From assembly GCA_035652095.1 (NCBI GenBank), contig DASREM010000035.1, forward strand, positions 1 through 48,624: a DNA stretch of 48,624 bases. The letters are read 5' to 3'. The notes below the pieces were generated by a model. That model was not told the origin of the DNA and did not search any database. It saw only the letters and a program-made list of their open reading frames with translations. The stretch is from DASREM01 sp035652095 (lineage in GTDB: Bacteria; Acidobacteriota; Terriglobia; Terriglobales; Acidobacteriaceae). Positions 15,725 to 23,229 of this stretch are shown one piece after another; within the stretch, counting starts at the first letter, position 1; every line of letters starts with the position of its first letter. Made by a program: the position numbers and the translations under genes.

Positions 15725-16545
15725 TGCAGAAGGCGATGTCAACTTATGTCTTCGTGAAAGAGCGGTTGCACCCCGGGCTCCTCGACAAGATGGTGAGCGG
15801 CGGCGCGCAGGCGATTGAAATTTTCGCAGCGCGACAGCACCTGGATTATGCCAACCGCAAGCAGCATGTGCGCGAAATTGCGGACTGGTTCCGAAACAGC
15901 GGCGTGCCGCTGAACTCGGTGCACTCTCCCATGTACTCCGATTACGAAATGGGACGCGCCGGCGCCGCCCCGGTGAACGTTGCGGCGACCGACCGCGCGC
16001 AGCGGATTGAGGCCATGGACGAGATCAAGCGGGCGCTGGAGATTGCCGAGCAGATTCCGTTTCGCTACCTGGTGCAGCATATCGGGACCAGCGGCGAGTC
16101 GTTCGATGAGCGCAAATTTGAGGCCGCGCTGACCTCGATCGAGCACCTGCGCGCGTTTGCGAAGCCGCTGGGCGTCCGTATTCTGCTGGAAAACATTCCC
16201 AATGAACTGGCCACGCCCGATCGGCTGGTGGAGTTTATTCATACTTCGCACTTTGACGACGTTGGGGTGTGCTTTGATATTGGCCATGCTCACATGACCA
16301 GCGACGTGAGTCAGGCCTACGAGATTTTGAAAGACCACATTCGCTCCACCCATATTCACGACAATGCCAAGGACCGCGATTCACATTTCTGGCCGGGAAA
16401 GGGGTCGATTGACTGGAAAGCTTCGATGGAGCTGTTGCGCTCCGCGCCGCATACGCCGCCGGTGCTGCTCGAAATCGAGGGCGATGACAAAAGCAATATC
16501 GTCGAGGGGATGAGCGAAGCGTTCCGGAAACTGGAAGCGAATTAG
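15724..16545 (+). CDS. Sugar phosphate isomerase/epimerase-like TIM-barrel protein
   Basis: 273 residues from an ATG overlapping the ggt stop (TAATG). A second ATG four codons later has AGAAGG just upstream and could be the real start. The sequence has the AP-endonuclease-2/xylose-isomerase-like TIM-barrel pattern: HSPMYSDYE near 61, VQHIGTSGES near 118, ILLENIPNE near 152, VGVCFDIGHAHM near 180, STHIHDNAKDRDSHFWPGKG near 215 and LLEIEGDD near 254. The His, Glu and Asp residues of these segments usually bind a metal. The substrate cannot be told from sequence. Confidence 0.85.
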   Translation: MQKAMSTYVFVKERLHPGLLDKMVSGGAQAIEIFAARQHLDYANRKQHVREIADWFRNSGVPLNSVHSPMYSDYEMGRAGAAPVNVAATDRAQRIEAMDEIKRALEIAEQIPFRYLVQHIGTSGESFDERKFEAALTSIEHLRAFAKPLGVRILLENIPNELATPDRLVEFIHTSHFDDVGVCFDIGHAHMTSDVSQAYEILKDHIRSTHIHDNAKDRDSHFWPGKGSIDWKASMELLRSAPHTPPVLLEIEGDDKSNIVEGMSEAFRKLEAN

Positions 16546-16565
16546 AGAAAATCTGATCCAACATC

Positions 16566-17891
16566 ATGTCATCACCAGTCACGACTATCTCCGATATCGG
16601 GAAACACGAAGGCCAGAGCGTCACCATCCGGGGCTGGCTGTATAACCTGCGCGAGAGCGGGAAGTTGCTGTTCCCGCAGTTCCGCGATGGAAGCGGCGTC
16701 ATCCAGGGAGTAATTGCGAAAAACGCCGTGCCGGCTGAGGTGTTCGACGCGGTCAAGGGGCTCACGCAGGAGTCAAGCATCATCGTCGAGGGCAAGGTGC
16801 GCGCCGACAAGCGGGCGCCCGGCGGATATGAACTTGACGTTGCCAACGTTCAGGTGATCGAGCGCGTGCCCGAGAACGATCCCTTTCCGATTTCGCTGAA
16901 AGAGCATGGCGTCGATTTCCTGATGGAGCACCGCCACCTGTGGATTCGCACCCCCCGGCAGGCGTCAATCCTGCGGGTGCGCGCGGAGATCATCAAAGCG
17001 GCGCGTGATTTCTTCGACGAGCGCGGGTTCACCCTTACCGACCCGCCGATCCTGACGCCGGCGGCCTGCGAGGGCACAACCACGCTCTTTCCCGTGGATT
17101 ACTTCGATGAGCAGGCATTTCTGACGCAATCGGGCCAGCTTTATATCGAAGCGACTGCGATGGCCCTGGGCAAGGTGTATTCGTTCGGACCGACGTTTCG
17201 CGCAGAAAAATCGAAGACCCGGCGTCACCTGACCGAGTTCTGGATGGTCGAACCGGAAGTTGCCTACGCCAGGCTTGATGACGTGATGGAGTTGGCGGAA
17301 GGGCTGATCGGCTTTATCGTGCAGCGTTGCCTGGAAAAGCGGCGCAATGATCTGGTCACGATCGGGCGCGACATTTCCAGGCTAGAGAAGATCGTTTCGC
17401 CGTTTCCGCGTATCACCTACGACGAAGCAGTGAAGATGCTGCAGGATGCGCACGCCAGGGGCACGCTGGAAAACAAGTTTGAATACGGAGGCGATCTGGG
17501 TTCACCGGATGAGACTTACATTTCATCGCAGTTCGATCGTCCGGTGATGGTGCATCGTTATCCGGCAAAAGTGAAGGCGTTCTACATGGAGCCCGACCCG
17601 GAGAATCCGGACCTTGCCCTCTGTGTTGATGTGCTTGCGCCCGAGGGCTACGGAGAAATTATTGGCGGCTCGCAGCGCATGGGGTCTTACGATCTGCTGC
17701 TCAAGCGAATTCAGGAGCATGGCTTGCCGGAAGAGTCGTTCAAGTGGTACCTGGACCTGCGCAAGTATGGCGGGGTGCCGCACGGGGGGTTCGGCATGGG
17801 GATCGAACGCGCCGTGGCGTGGATATGCGGACTGGAACACGTGCGCGAGACGATTCCATTTCCGAGGACATTGCATCGGCTTTATCCCTAA
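16566..17891 (+). CDS. asnS: Asparaginyl-tRNA synthetase
   Basis: 441 residues. It charges tRNA-Asn with asparagine in the cytoplasm. An N-terminal OB-fold anticodon domain (about 15-100, VTIRGWLYNLRESGK) is followed by a class II catalytic core. That core has motif 2 (FRAEKSKTRRHLTEFWMVEP, about 210-230), GEIIGGSQR near 365, and motif 3 (GFGMGIERAVAWICG, about 412-426). The GGSQR and TEFWMVEPE variants favour AsnRS over AspRS. A dedicated AsnRS suggests that Asn-tRNA does not have to be made by GatCAB amidation in this organism. It lies 20 bp after the isomerase and 11 bp before arginase. Confidence 0.93.
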   Translation: MSSPVTTISDIGKHEGQSVTIRGWLYNLRESGKLLFPQFRDGSGVIQGVIAKNAVPAEVFDAVKGLTQESSIIVEGKVRADKRAPGGYELDVANVQVIERVPENDPFPISLKEHGVDFLMEHRHLWIRTPRQASILRVRAEIIKAARDFFDERGFTLTDPPILTPAACEGTTTLFPVDYFDEQAFLTQSGQLYIEATAMALGKVYSFGPTFRAEKSKTRRHLTEFWMVEPEVAYARLDDVMELAEGLIGFIVQRCLEKRRNDLVTIGRDISRLEKIVSPFPRITYDEAVKMLQDAHARGTLENKFEYGGDLGSPDETYISSQFDRPVMVHRYPAKVKAFYMEPDPENPDLALCVDVLAPEGYGEIIGGSQRMGSYDLLLKRIQEHGLPEESFKWYLDLRKYGGVPHGGFGMGIERAVAWICGLEHVRETIPFPRTLHRLYP

Positions 17892-17902
17892 TCGAACAAT
17901 TT

Positions 17903-18847
17903 ATGAGTCCTACATCTGCATCTTTCTCCAGCATCGTTCCGAAGAAGATTCGCGTGATTGGCGTGCCGCTGGACCTCGGCCAGTCGCGCCGTGGTGTGGA
18001 CATGGGCCCTTCTGCCGTCCGCGTCGCCGGACTGGAAGCTCGCCTCGAGGCCCTTGGCCACGTGGTAGAAGACGGCGGGAACGTCGCCGTTGCCTTTCCC
18101 GAGCAGAAGAAGGAAGGCGATCCCAGCGCGAAATATCTGAAAGAGATTACCGCCACTTGCACAAAACAAGCCGATATTGTCCTCAAGACCCTGGAGGCAG
18201 GCAAAGTGCCAATTGTGCTGGGCGGAGATCACTCGGTCGCGGCCGGCACCATGGCAGGGGTCGCGGAATTTTACCGCCGCCAGAATCAAAAAGTCGGATT
18301 GATCTGGATCGACGCGCATAGCGACATCAACACGCCGGAAACTTCTCCGAGCGGCAACGTGCATGGCATGCCCCTGGCCGCGATCATGGGCCTGTGGCAG
18401 GGAGAACTCGCCAACATCTACGACTTCTCTCCCAAGGTGAGCGCCGAGAACTGCGTGCTGGTTGGAATACGCGACGTCGATGCGCACGAGAAAGTGAACA
18501 TCCGCAAGTCGGGAGTCGAGGTGTTCACCATGCGCGACATCGACGAGCGCGGCATGCGTGCGGTGATGGAAGAGGCGCTGCGCATGGCGGGGCGGGGAAC
18601 CGCGGGATATCACGTCTCGCTCGACATGGACTGGATCGATCCGGAAGATGCGCCCGGCGTAGGGACTCCAGTATGGGGTGGCGCGACTTATCGTGAGGCC
18701 CATCTGGCGATGGAGATCATTGCCGACCACGGGCGCATGCTGAGCTTCGAAATTGTCGAGGTGAATCCGGTCATCGACGAGCACAACCAGACGGCCGATC
18801 TGGCGGTCGAGTTAACCCTATCGGCGTTTGGAAAAAAGATTTTGTAA
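17903..18847 (+). CDS. rocF: Arginase
   Basis: 314 residues from the ATG at 17903; the frame is open further upstream inside asnS but that part is not arginase-like. The Mn-binding signatures of the arginase/ureohydrolase family are present: GGDHSVAAG near 110, DAHSDINTPETSPSGNVHGM near 135-155 and SLDMDWIDPEDAPGVGTP near 237-254. The NTPETSPSGNVHGMP stretch is typical of true arginases rather than agmatinases. It converts arginine to ornithine and urea. It is the last gene of the ggt-isomerase-asnS run. No ureohydrolase partner or urease gene is seen in the window. Confidence 0.92.
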   Translation: MSPTSASFSSIVPKKIRVIGVPLDLGQSRRGVDMGPSAVRVAGLEARLEALGHVVEDGGNVAVAFPEQKKEGDPSAKYLKEITATCTKQADIVLKTLEAGKVPIVLGGDHSVAAGTMAGVAEFYRRQNQKVGLIWIDAHSDINTPETSPSGNVHGMPLAAIMGLWQGELANIYDFSPKVSAENCVLVGIRDVDAHEKVNIRKSGVEVFTMRDIDERGMRAVMEEALRMAGRGTAGYHVSLDMDWIDPEDAPGVGTPVWGGATYREAHLAMEIIADHGRMLSFEIVEVNPVIDEHNQTADLAVELTLSAFGKKIL

Positions 18848-18888
18848 CTGGACACTTGGCGCATTGTCGTTCGGAGCAGAGTTCCAAA

Positions 18889-18906
18889 AGCCAGCGGGCG
18901 CTGGCT
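18889..18906 (-). terminator. Hairpin with T-tail after the HAD hydrolase gene
   Basis: AGCCAGC-GGGC-GCTGGCT forms a 7-bp stem. On the minus strand it is followed by TTTTGG, so it can terminate the HAD hydrolase transcript. It also lies about 40 bp past the arginase stop and may block read-through both ways. Confidence 0.6.
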
Positions 18907-18995
18907 CATACTTACCAGAAGTCGACTTATCTTGAGGTTCCCCATCTTTCGAGATTTTCGAGCAAACAAGGAAGTCCCTCTGCCTCCGCGGTACA

Positions 18996-19667
18996 TCATG
19001 CTGATAGCAGAGCGGGTAAGTCGGCCACGCTGGGGATGATATGCGTGTGCGGTTCGCGCCGCAGACGCTCTTCGGCGTGCGCGCCGGTGAGTACGCCAAT
19101 CACTCCGGCTGCCCCCGCATTAGTTCCGGCTTGCAGATCGAGTGGCGTATCCCCGACATTCACGACTTGCGACGGAGACGCCACCCCGGTCGCTTCCATC
19201 GCGCGCAAGATCATGTCGGGAGCCGGACGTCCCTTGGCGACGTCGCTGCTGGTCACGTTGGCGTTGAAGGTGGCGAACCATCCAGCTTCTTTCAAGATGA
19301 AATCTGCGATCTCGCGGTAAAAGCCTGTGGTTGTGGCGATCAATATCTTGCGCTCGCGCAGCCAGCGGAAGGTAGCTTCCGCGCCCGCGATCGGAATGAC
19401 GCCGTTCGCCTGGTAATGATTTTCGAGCGCCTGGCGGAAGTCAGCGTACGTCTTCTCCACTTTTTGCTCCCGATCGGTGGTAAAGCGATCGGCTGCGAAT
19501 CGGCGTATCACTTCCCGCTTCGATGCGCCCTTCCATTCGCGCAGTTCCGCGTCGCTGACATCCATACCGTTCGCCAGCAGTGCCGAGCGAAAGGATGCGA
19601 CCACCTCGCCGTGATCTTCGATAATGGTTCCGGCAATATCAAAGATGACAAGACGAATGTCGCGCAT
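18996..19667 (-). CDS. Phosphonatase-like HAD hydrolase
   Basis: 223 residues. HAD motif I is DIAGT (nucleophile Asp10, with Ala12 where most phosphatases have a second Asp). Ala at this place is the hallmark of phosphonoacetaldehyde hydrolase and its relatives. A helical cap (about 20-95), motif II ATTTGFY near 112, motif III Lys in VAKGRPAPDMI and motif IV VNVGDTPLDLQAG follow. It is shorter than classical PhnX (about 270 residues) and I cannot confirm the cap lysine that forms the Schiff base. The substrate is therefore open. It is a single gene, convergent with arginase. Confidence 0.85.
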   Translation of the reverse strand: MRDIRLVIFDIAGTIIEDHGEVVASFRSALLANGMDVSDAELREWKGASKREVIRRFAADRFTTDREQKVEKTYADFRQALENHYQANGVIPIAGAEATFRWLRERKILIATTTGFYREIADFILKEAGWFATFNANVTSSDVAKGRPAPDMILRAMEATGVASPSQVVNVGDTPLDLQAGTNAGAAGVIGVLTGAHAEERLRREPHTHIIPSVADLPALLSA

Positions 19668-19864
19668 GAAGAGATTTTAGCAATGTGGCGCTCTCTGATA
19701 ATGGCGACATGAGATTCGAAGGTGCACGCGGGATCCTTTCCTTCGCCCAGGATGACTTCTGCTAAGGGCAATCGTGGCAGCAGCGAGGCGAGTAATCATT
19801 GATGGTGCCTCGAACCATGGCAGAGATTGACGAAACCTGCGTTTCCGTCCCAGACTGAAATGGC

Positions 19865-21040
19865 ATGAAAAAGATCCGGGTGGGAATTCTGTTTGGAGGA
19901 CGCAGCGGCGAGCACGAGGTGTCGCTGCTTTCGGCGGCGTCGGTCTTTAACGCCATCGACAAAAATAAATTTGAGGTCATCCCCGTCGGCATCACCAAGG
20001 ATGGACGCTGGGTGACAGCCATGGACGCTGAGCGGCTGCTCAAGGGCATGCCGCCGGAGCACGAAGAGCGGCACCTTCGCGCGGGCGATCCGGACTACAC
20101 AACCGGGGCTGCGGTGCTGGCGCGCGGAGAGGGCGTAGTCGTGCCTCCGGAGCCGAAGTCTGCGCTGAGCCCGTTTCAAACCGACCTGCGCCGTGCCAGT
20201 GATCGCGCCATTAATGTGGACGTTATCTTTCCCGTGCTGCATGGGACGTTTGGAGAGGACGGGACTATCCAGGGCCTGCTTGAACTTGCGGACATTCCTT
20301 ACGTCGGTGCCGGCGTGCTCGGCTCCGCGGCAGGCATGGATAAAGACATCATGAAAGCGCTGTTCCGCGCGGCAGGGCTTCCGATTGTGAAGCACGTCAC
20401 CATCCTCCGCAGTGCCTGGGAAGCGGCGCCGAAGAAAGCGGAGAAACAGGTAGAGAAAGCGCTGAAGTACCCGGTCTTTGTGAAGCCTGCGAACCTGGGA
20501 TCGTCGGTCGGGATTTCCAAGGCGCATGACCGCAAGGAACTCAGGCCGGCGTTAGCGGAAGCGGCGAAGTTTGATCGTAAGATCGTGATTGAGCAGGGCG
20601 TGGGCGGTAGCAAACAAAAAGCCCGTGAGATCGAGTGCTCGGTGTTGGGGAACGATAAGCCGGAAGCCTCGGTCGCCGGGGAGATTGTCCCGATTAAAGA
20701 ATTCTACGACTATGACGCGAAGTATCTCGACGAAGGGTCGCAGTTGCTCATCCCGGCGAAACTTACTAAGTCGGAAATGAAGGAAGTACAGCAGTTAGCA
20801 ATTGCCGCATTCAAGGCTGTGGACTGCGCGGGCCTGGCGCGCGTAGATTTCCTGATGGAGCCTAAGAGCGGCAAGATTTATCTAAATGAGATCAATACCA
20901 TGCCCGGTTTTACCGCGATCAGTATGTATCCGAAACTCTGGGCGGCGACGGGGCTTGCGTATTCCGATCTCATCGAAAAGCTGATCCATCTCGGCTTGGA
21001 GCGGCACGAAGAGAAAAAGAGGAATCAGTACAGCCGATAG
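19865..21040 (+). CDS. ddl: D-alanine--D-alanine ligase
   Basis: 391 residues. Joins two D-Ala using ATP for peptidoglycan precursor synthesis. N-terminal VGILFGGRSGEHEVSLLSAASV (about 6-27) is the family signature. The ATP-grasp core shows PVLHGTFGEDGTIQGLLEL near 120, the YVGAGVLGSAAGMDKDIMK segment near 142, KPANLGSSVGISKA near 210, ARVDFLME near 322 and the metal site YLNEINTMPGFTAISMYP near 338-356. The Tyr-bearing omega-loop (EFYDYDAKYLDEGS) is of the D-Ala-D-Ala type, not D-Ala-D-Lac. The ribosome binding site is weak. It is a stand-alone gene. Confidence 0.95.
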   Translation: MKKIRVGILFGGRSGEHEVSLLSAASVFNAIDKNKFEVIPVGITKDGRWVTAMDAERLLKGMPPEHEERHLRAGDPDYTTGAAVLARGEGVVVPPEPKSALSPFQTDLRRASDRAINVDVIFPVLHGTFGEDGTIQGLLELADIPYVGAGVLGSAAGMDKDIMKALFRAAGLPIVKHVTILRSAWEAAPKKAEKQVEKALKYPVFVKPANLGSSVGISKAHDRKELRPALAEAAKFDRKIVIEQGVGGSKQKAREIECSVLGNDKPEASVAGEIVPIKEFYDYDAKYLDEGSQLLIPAKLTKSEMKEVQQLAIAAFKAVDCAGLARVDFLMEPKSGKIYLNEINTMPGFTAISMYPKLWAATGLAYSDLIEKLIHLGLERHEEKKRNQYSR

Positions 21041-21105
21041 TATTCCAGCGTAAGACGTCGGTTTTTGCCGTGGAATCAGCTGGCGTCGATTGCATTGGCG
21101 GACAA

Positions 21106-21139
21106 GAATAACCACAAAGGACACGAAGTCACACGAAGG
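21106..21139 (+). repeat. ACCACAAAGGACACGAAG-type sequence
   Basis: The stretch contains ACCACAAAGGACACGAAG followed by a second CACACGAAGG. From memory, such A-rich ACCACAAAGGACACGAAGG strings recur in intergenic DNA of several uncultured-rich phyla. Only one copy is present here, so this is a weak call. Confidence 0.3.
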
Positions 21140-21189
21140 CTCGCATCCGCGGCGAGCCTCAGCGCCTGTGGCCGGCTCTTCCACAGCCC

Positions 21190-21219
21190 TTGACGAAACC
21201 CTTCCCCCTTCCGTAGCAT
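21190..21219 (+). promoter_or_regulatory. Probable sigma70-type promoter of the riboswitch operon
   Basis: TTGACG (21190-21195) and TAGCAT (21214-21219) are separated by 18 bp, which would start transcription near 21226. That is just ahead of a GTTTGCTC/GAGCAAAC hairpin (21230-21251) and the SAM aptamer. Confidence 0.4.
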
Positions 21220-21254
21220 CTATCTCCAAGTTTGCTCTTCACCGAGCAAACCTT

Positions 21255-21375
21255 GAATTTCATGAAGAGTGGCTGAGGGACGAGCCCTGTGAAGCCACGA
21301 CAACCGGATCGGGATCATCTATCCCGGTCGCCCGGTGTCAACTCTCGCCCGGAAAGCACGGGGAACATGAGATTC
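21255..21375 (+). ncRNA. SAM riboswitch aptamer (S-box class)
   Basis: The S-box core is readable: AGAGTGG, then GAGGGA, GCCC, TGAAGCCAC and CAACC between 21267 and 21305, and GGTGTCAACTCT at 21334-21345. P1 pairs 21255-21264 with 21366-21375 (10 bp, one G-U), and can extend through CCTT/GGGG. P2 pairs GTGGC (21269-21273) with GCCAC (21294-21298) and has the kink-turn-like TGAGGGA...TGTGAA interior. P3 pairs 21307-21315 with 21321-21329 (9 bp) around CATCT. The P2-loop pseudoknot is not obvious by eye. The class binds S-adenosylmethionine and usually turns off methionine and SAM genes. Confidence 0.85.
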
Positions 21376-21402
21376 GGGGTGCCGACTTTTTCTGCATCTC
21401 GT

Positions 21403-21444
21403 AACCTCTTTTTCCTATTTCCGGGGAAAGAGGTTCATCTTTTT
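21403..21444 (+). terminator. Intrinsic terminator in the riboswitch expression platform
   Basis: AACCTCTTT (21403-21411) pairs perfectly with AAAGAGGTT (21427-21435), followed by CATCTTTTT. It lies between the SAM aptamer and the coding start at 21496. A competing helix, CTTTTTC (21386-21392) with GGGAAAG (21424-21430), would occupy the 3' arm and could act as antiterminator. ATGAGAT of the P1 3' strand can also pair with ATCTCGT (21396-21402). Which fold prevails with or without SAM is not settled by inspection; OFF by termination is expected. Confidence 0.8.
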
Positions 21445-21495
21445 AGGACTCCTTTCCCAGGGCTCGTCGCCGGCTACTCGCAAAGAGAGTGGCTG

Positions 21496-22749
21496 ATGAT
21501 TGCTTACGAACTTCGCTGCCGCGAGTGCGGCAAGGCCTGGGGTAATGCTCCCAAGTCGATCTGCGACGATTGCTTCTCCCCCCTCGAAGTGAGCTACGAC
21601 TACAACGCCATGCGCACGCTGTTCACGCGCGAGCGCATCGCCGCGCGCCCGGCCAACATGTGGCGCTATGCCGAGTTGCTGCCGCTCCCATCGGACTACC
21701 GTCCCAGCCTGCCGGTCGGGTTTACTCCTTTGCTGAGCGCGCCGCATCTTGGCAAAGAGTTAGGAGCGAAGCGCCTGTGTATCAAGAACGACGCCGTCTG
21801 TCTGCCGACGCTCAGTTTCAAAGATCGGGTCGTGGCAGTCGCACTGGCCAATGCGCGTAGCTTTGGATTCGATACTGTCGCATGTTCATCCACCGGCAAT
21901 CTGGCGAACTCGGTCGCGGCGCAGGCCTCGCGCGAAGGATTCAAGGCGTGGATCTTTATCCCCGCCGATCTTGAGCCCGCAAAAATTCTCGGCACTCAGG
22001 TGTTCGGCGCAAAACTCGTTCGTATTGCCGGCAGCTACGACCAGGTGAATCGTCTGTGCTCGCAGATTGCCGACGAGCGCAACTGGGGATTTGTCAACGT
22101 CAACCTGCGTCCGTACTACGCGGAAGGATCCAAGACGGTCGGCTACGAGATCGCCGAACAGCTTGGCTGGCGCCTGCCCGACAGCGTGGTTGTACCGATG
22201 GCGGGCGGGTCGCTGATCACGAAAATCCGCAAAGCCTTCGCCGAACTCATTAAGCTGGGCTTGGTCGAGGAGAAGCAAGTTCGCTTCTTCGGTGCGCAGG
22301 CGACGGGATGCTCTCCGATTTCGACTGCGGTGAAATCTGGCTGCGCCGAGATCGAACCGCAGAAGCCGGCGACCATCGCGCGTTCGCTCGCCATCGGTAA
22401 CCCTGCCGACGGCCACTATGCGATTAAAGCCATCCACAGCAGCGGCGGCTGGGCGGAAGATGTATCGGATGCGCAAGTGGTGGAATCGATCCAGCTTCTC
22501 GCCCAGACGGAAGGCATCTTTACTGAGACTGCCGGCGGCGTCACTGTCGGCTGCGCGCGCAAGTTGTACGAACAGGGACGCATCTCACCGGACGAAATAA
22601 CCGTGCTGTGCATCACCGGCAACGGGCTGAAGACATCCGATGTTCTCGCCGGAAAGTACACGGCCGAAGTTCCGCTTGCGCCCAAGATTTCGCTATTCGA
22701 CAAATACCTGGAGCAGACGCTCGACGCTCCCATTCCCGTGGAGGCCTAG
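21496..22749 (+). CDS. metM: Threonine-synthase-like PLP enzyme, probable O-phosphohomoserine-dependent homocysteine synthase (MetM-like)
   Basis: 417 residues from the ATG at 21496; the frame is open upstream through the riboswitch but that part is non-coding. A zinc ribbon (Cys8, Cys11, Cys23, Cys26) precedes a fold-type II PLP core with Lys109 in SFKDR, the SSTGNLANSVAAQA segment near 134 and MAGGSL near 235. Similarity alone would say threonine synthase. Two context facts argue otherwise: an S-box SAM riboswitch in its leader, and a ThiS/MoaD-like carrier one base downstream. Streptomyces MetM, a threonine-synthase homologue, makes homocysteine from O-phosphohomoserine with the thiocarboxylated carrier MetO. 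I infer the same role; a SAM-controlled thrC remains possible. The symbol is provisional. Confidence 0.7.
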   Translation: MIAYELRCRECGKAWGNAPKSICDDCFSPLEVSYDYNAMRTLFTRERIAARPANMWRYAELLPLPSDYRPSLPVGFTPLLSAPHLGKELGAKRLCIKNDAVCLPTLSFKDRVVAVALANARSFGFDTVACSSTGNLANSVAAQASREGFKAWIFIPADLEPAKILGTQVFGAKLVRIAGSYDQVNRLCSQIADERNWGFVNVNLRPYYAEGSKTVGYEIAEQLGWRLPDSVVVPMAGGSLITKIRKAFAELIKLGLVEEKQVRFFGAQATGCSPISTAVKSGCAEIEPQKPATIARSLAIGNPADGHYAIKAIHSSGGWAEDVSDAQVVESIQLLAQTEGIFTETAGGVTVGCARKLYEQGRISPDEITVLCITGNGLKTSDVLAGKYTAEVPLAPKISLFDKYLEQTLDAPIPVEA

Positions 22750-22750
22750 G

Positions 22751-23032
22751 ATGACCGTCACCGTACAAATTCCCAGCGCGTTACGCCGTCACACCGCAGG
22801 CGTCGGAAAACTCGATTGTTCCGCCGCCAACCTGCATGACTTACTTTCTGTGCTTGACCAGAAGTTCCCGGATCTCAGGCCACATCTGCGTGACGACTCC
22901 GGACAGGTGCGGCGGTTTTTGAACGTTTACGTCAACGAAGAAGACATTCGCTTTCTAGGCGGCAACGGCTACGTTTTCCAGGATGGAGATGAAGTGCTGC
23001 TGGTGCCGTCGATTGCAGGCGGCAGAGGATAG
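22751..23032 (+). CDS. metO: ThiS/MoaD-like sulfur-carrier protein (MetO-like)
   Basis: 93 residues. The ATG lies one base after the upstream stop, implying translational coupling. A beta-grasp ubiquitin-like fold is suggested by VTVQIPSALRRH at the start, the NLHDLLSVLDQKFP helix, FLNVYVNEEDIRFLGG, and DGDEVLLVPSIAGG at the end, as in MoaD, CysO and HcyS. The C-terminus is GGRG, not GG, so two residues would have to be trimmed before adenylation and thiocarboxylation, as JAMM-type proteases do for some carriers. No ThiF/MoeB-like activator or protease is in the window. It probably donates sulfur to the preceding enzyme; the symbol is provisional. Confidence 0.8.
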   Translation: MTVTVQIPSALRRHTAGVGKLDCSAANLHDLLSVLDQKFPDLRPHLRDDSGQVRRFLNVYVNEEDIRFLGGNGYVFQDGDEVLLVPSIAGGRG

Positions 23033-23045
23033 CAAGCAAGATCAC

Positions 23046-23071
23046 GGACGGAGTGGGCCCCCGCCCGTCTT
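23046..23071 (+). terminator. GC-rich hairpin after the metM/metO-like operon
   Basis: GACGG and CCGTC (23047-23069) enclose further G-C pairs, followed by only TTATG. It lies about 15 bp past the stop. It is a weak intrinsic terminator candidate. Confidence 0.35.
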
Positions 23072-23103
23072 ATGCGCAACCCTCGTTCGCTTTAGCTGTT
23101 CAA

Positions 23104-23148
23104 GGCGGATAAGACCTGGTTAACCGAAGGGCTGGTTGACTATCCGCC
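23104..23148. other. Inverted repeat, possible structured RNA
   Basis: GGCGGATA (23104-23111) and TATCCGCC (23141-23148) are perfect complements around a 29-base interior that can form a second small AACC/GGTT helix. It matches no riboswitch I know. It lies in the 323-bp gap (23033-23355) between the sulfur-carrier gene and the metalloprotease gene, upstream of the latter's likely promoter. Confidence 0.5.
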
Positions 23149-23201
23149 AAGATAGATGACGGGGAACCTCCGCCCATTTCGTCCGACCCGCCGGCGCTTT
23201 C

Positions 23202-23229
23202 GTGACAAGTATTCTCACTAACTTATAAC
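23202..23229 (+). promoter_or_regulatory. Probable promoter of the metalloprotease gene
   Basis: GTGACA (23202-23207) and TATAAC (23224-23229) with a 16-bp spacer. A start near 23236 would give a 5' leader of about 120 bases. Confidence 0.4.

Noticed and set aside
17744..17902. Longer arginase start inside asnS
   Set aside because: It would overlap asnS by about 150 bp and adds Arg-rich sequence unlike arginases; the ATG at 17903 fits the family length.
21289..21495. N-terminal extension of the threonine-synthase-like protein
   Set aside because: The in-frame codons overlap the SAM aptamer and terminator; the conserved zinc ribbon begins right after the ATG at 21496.
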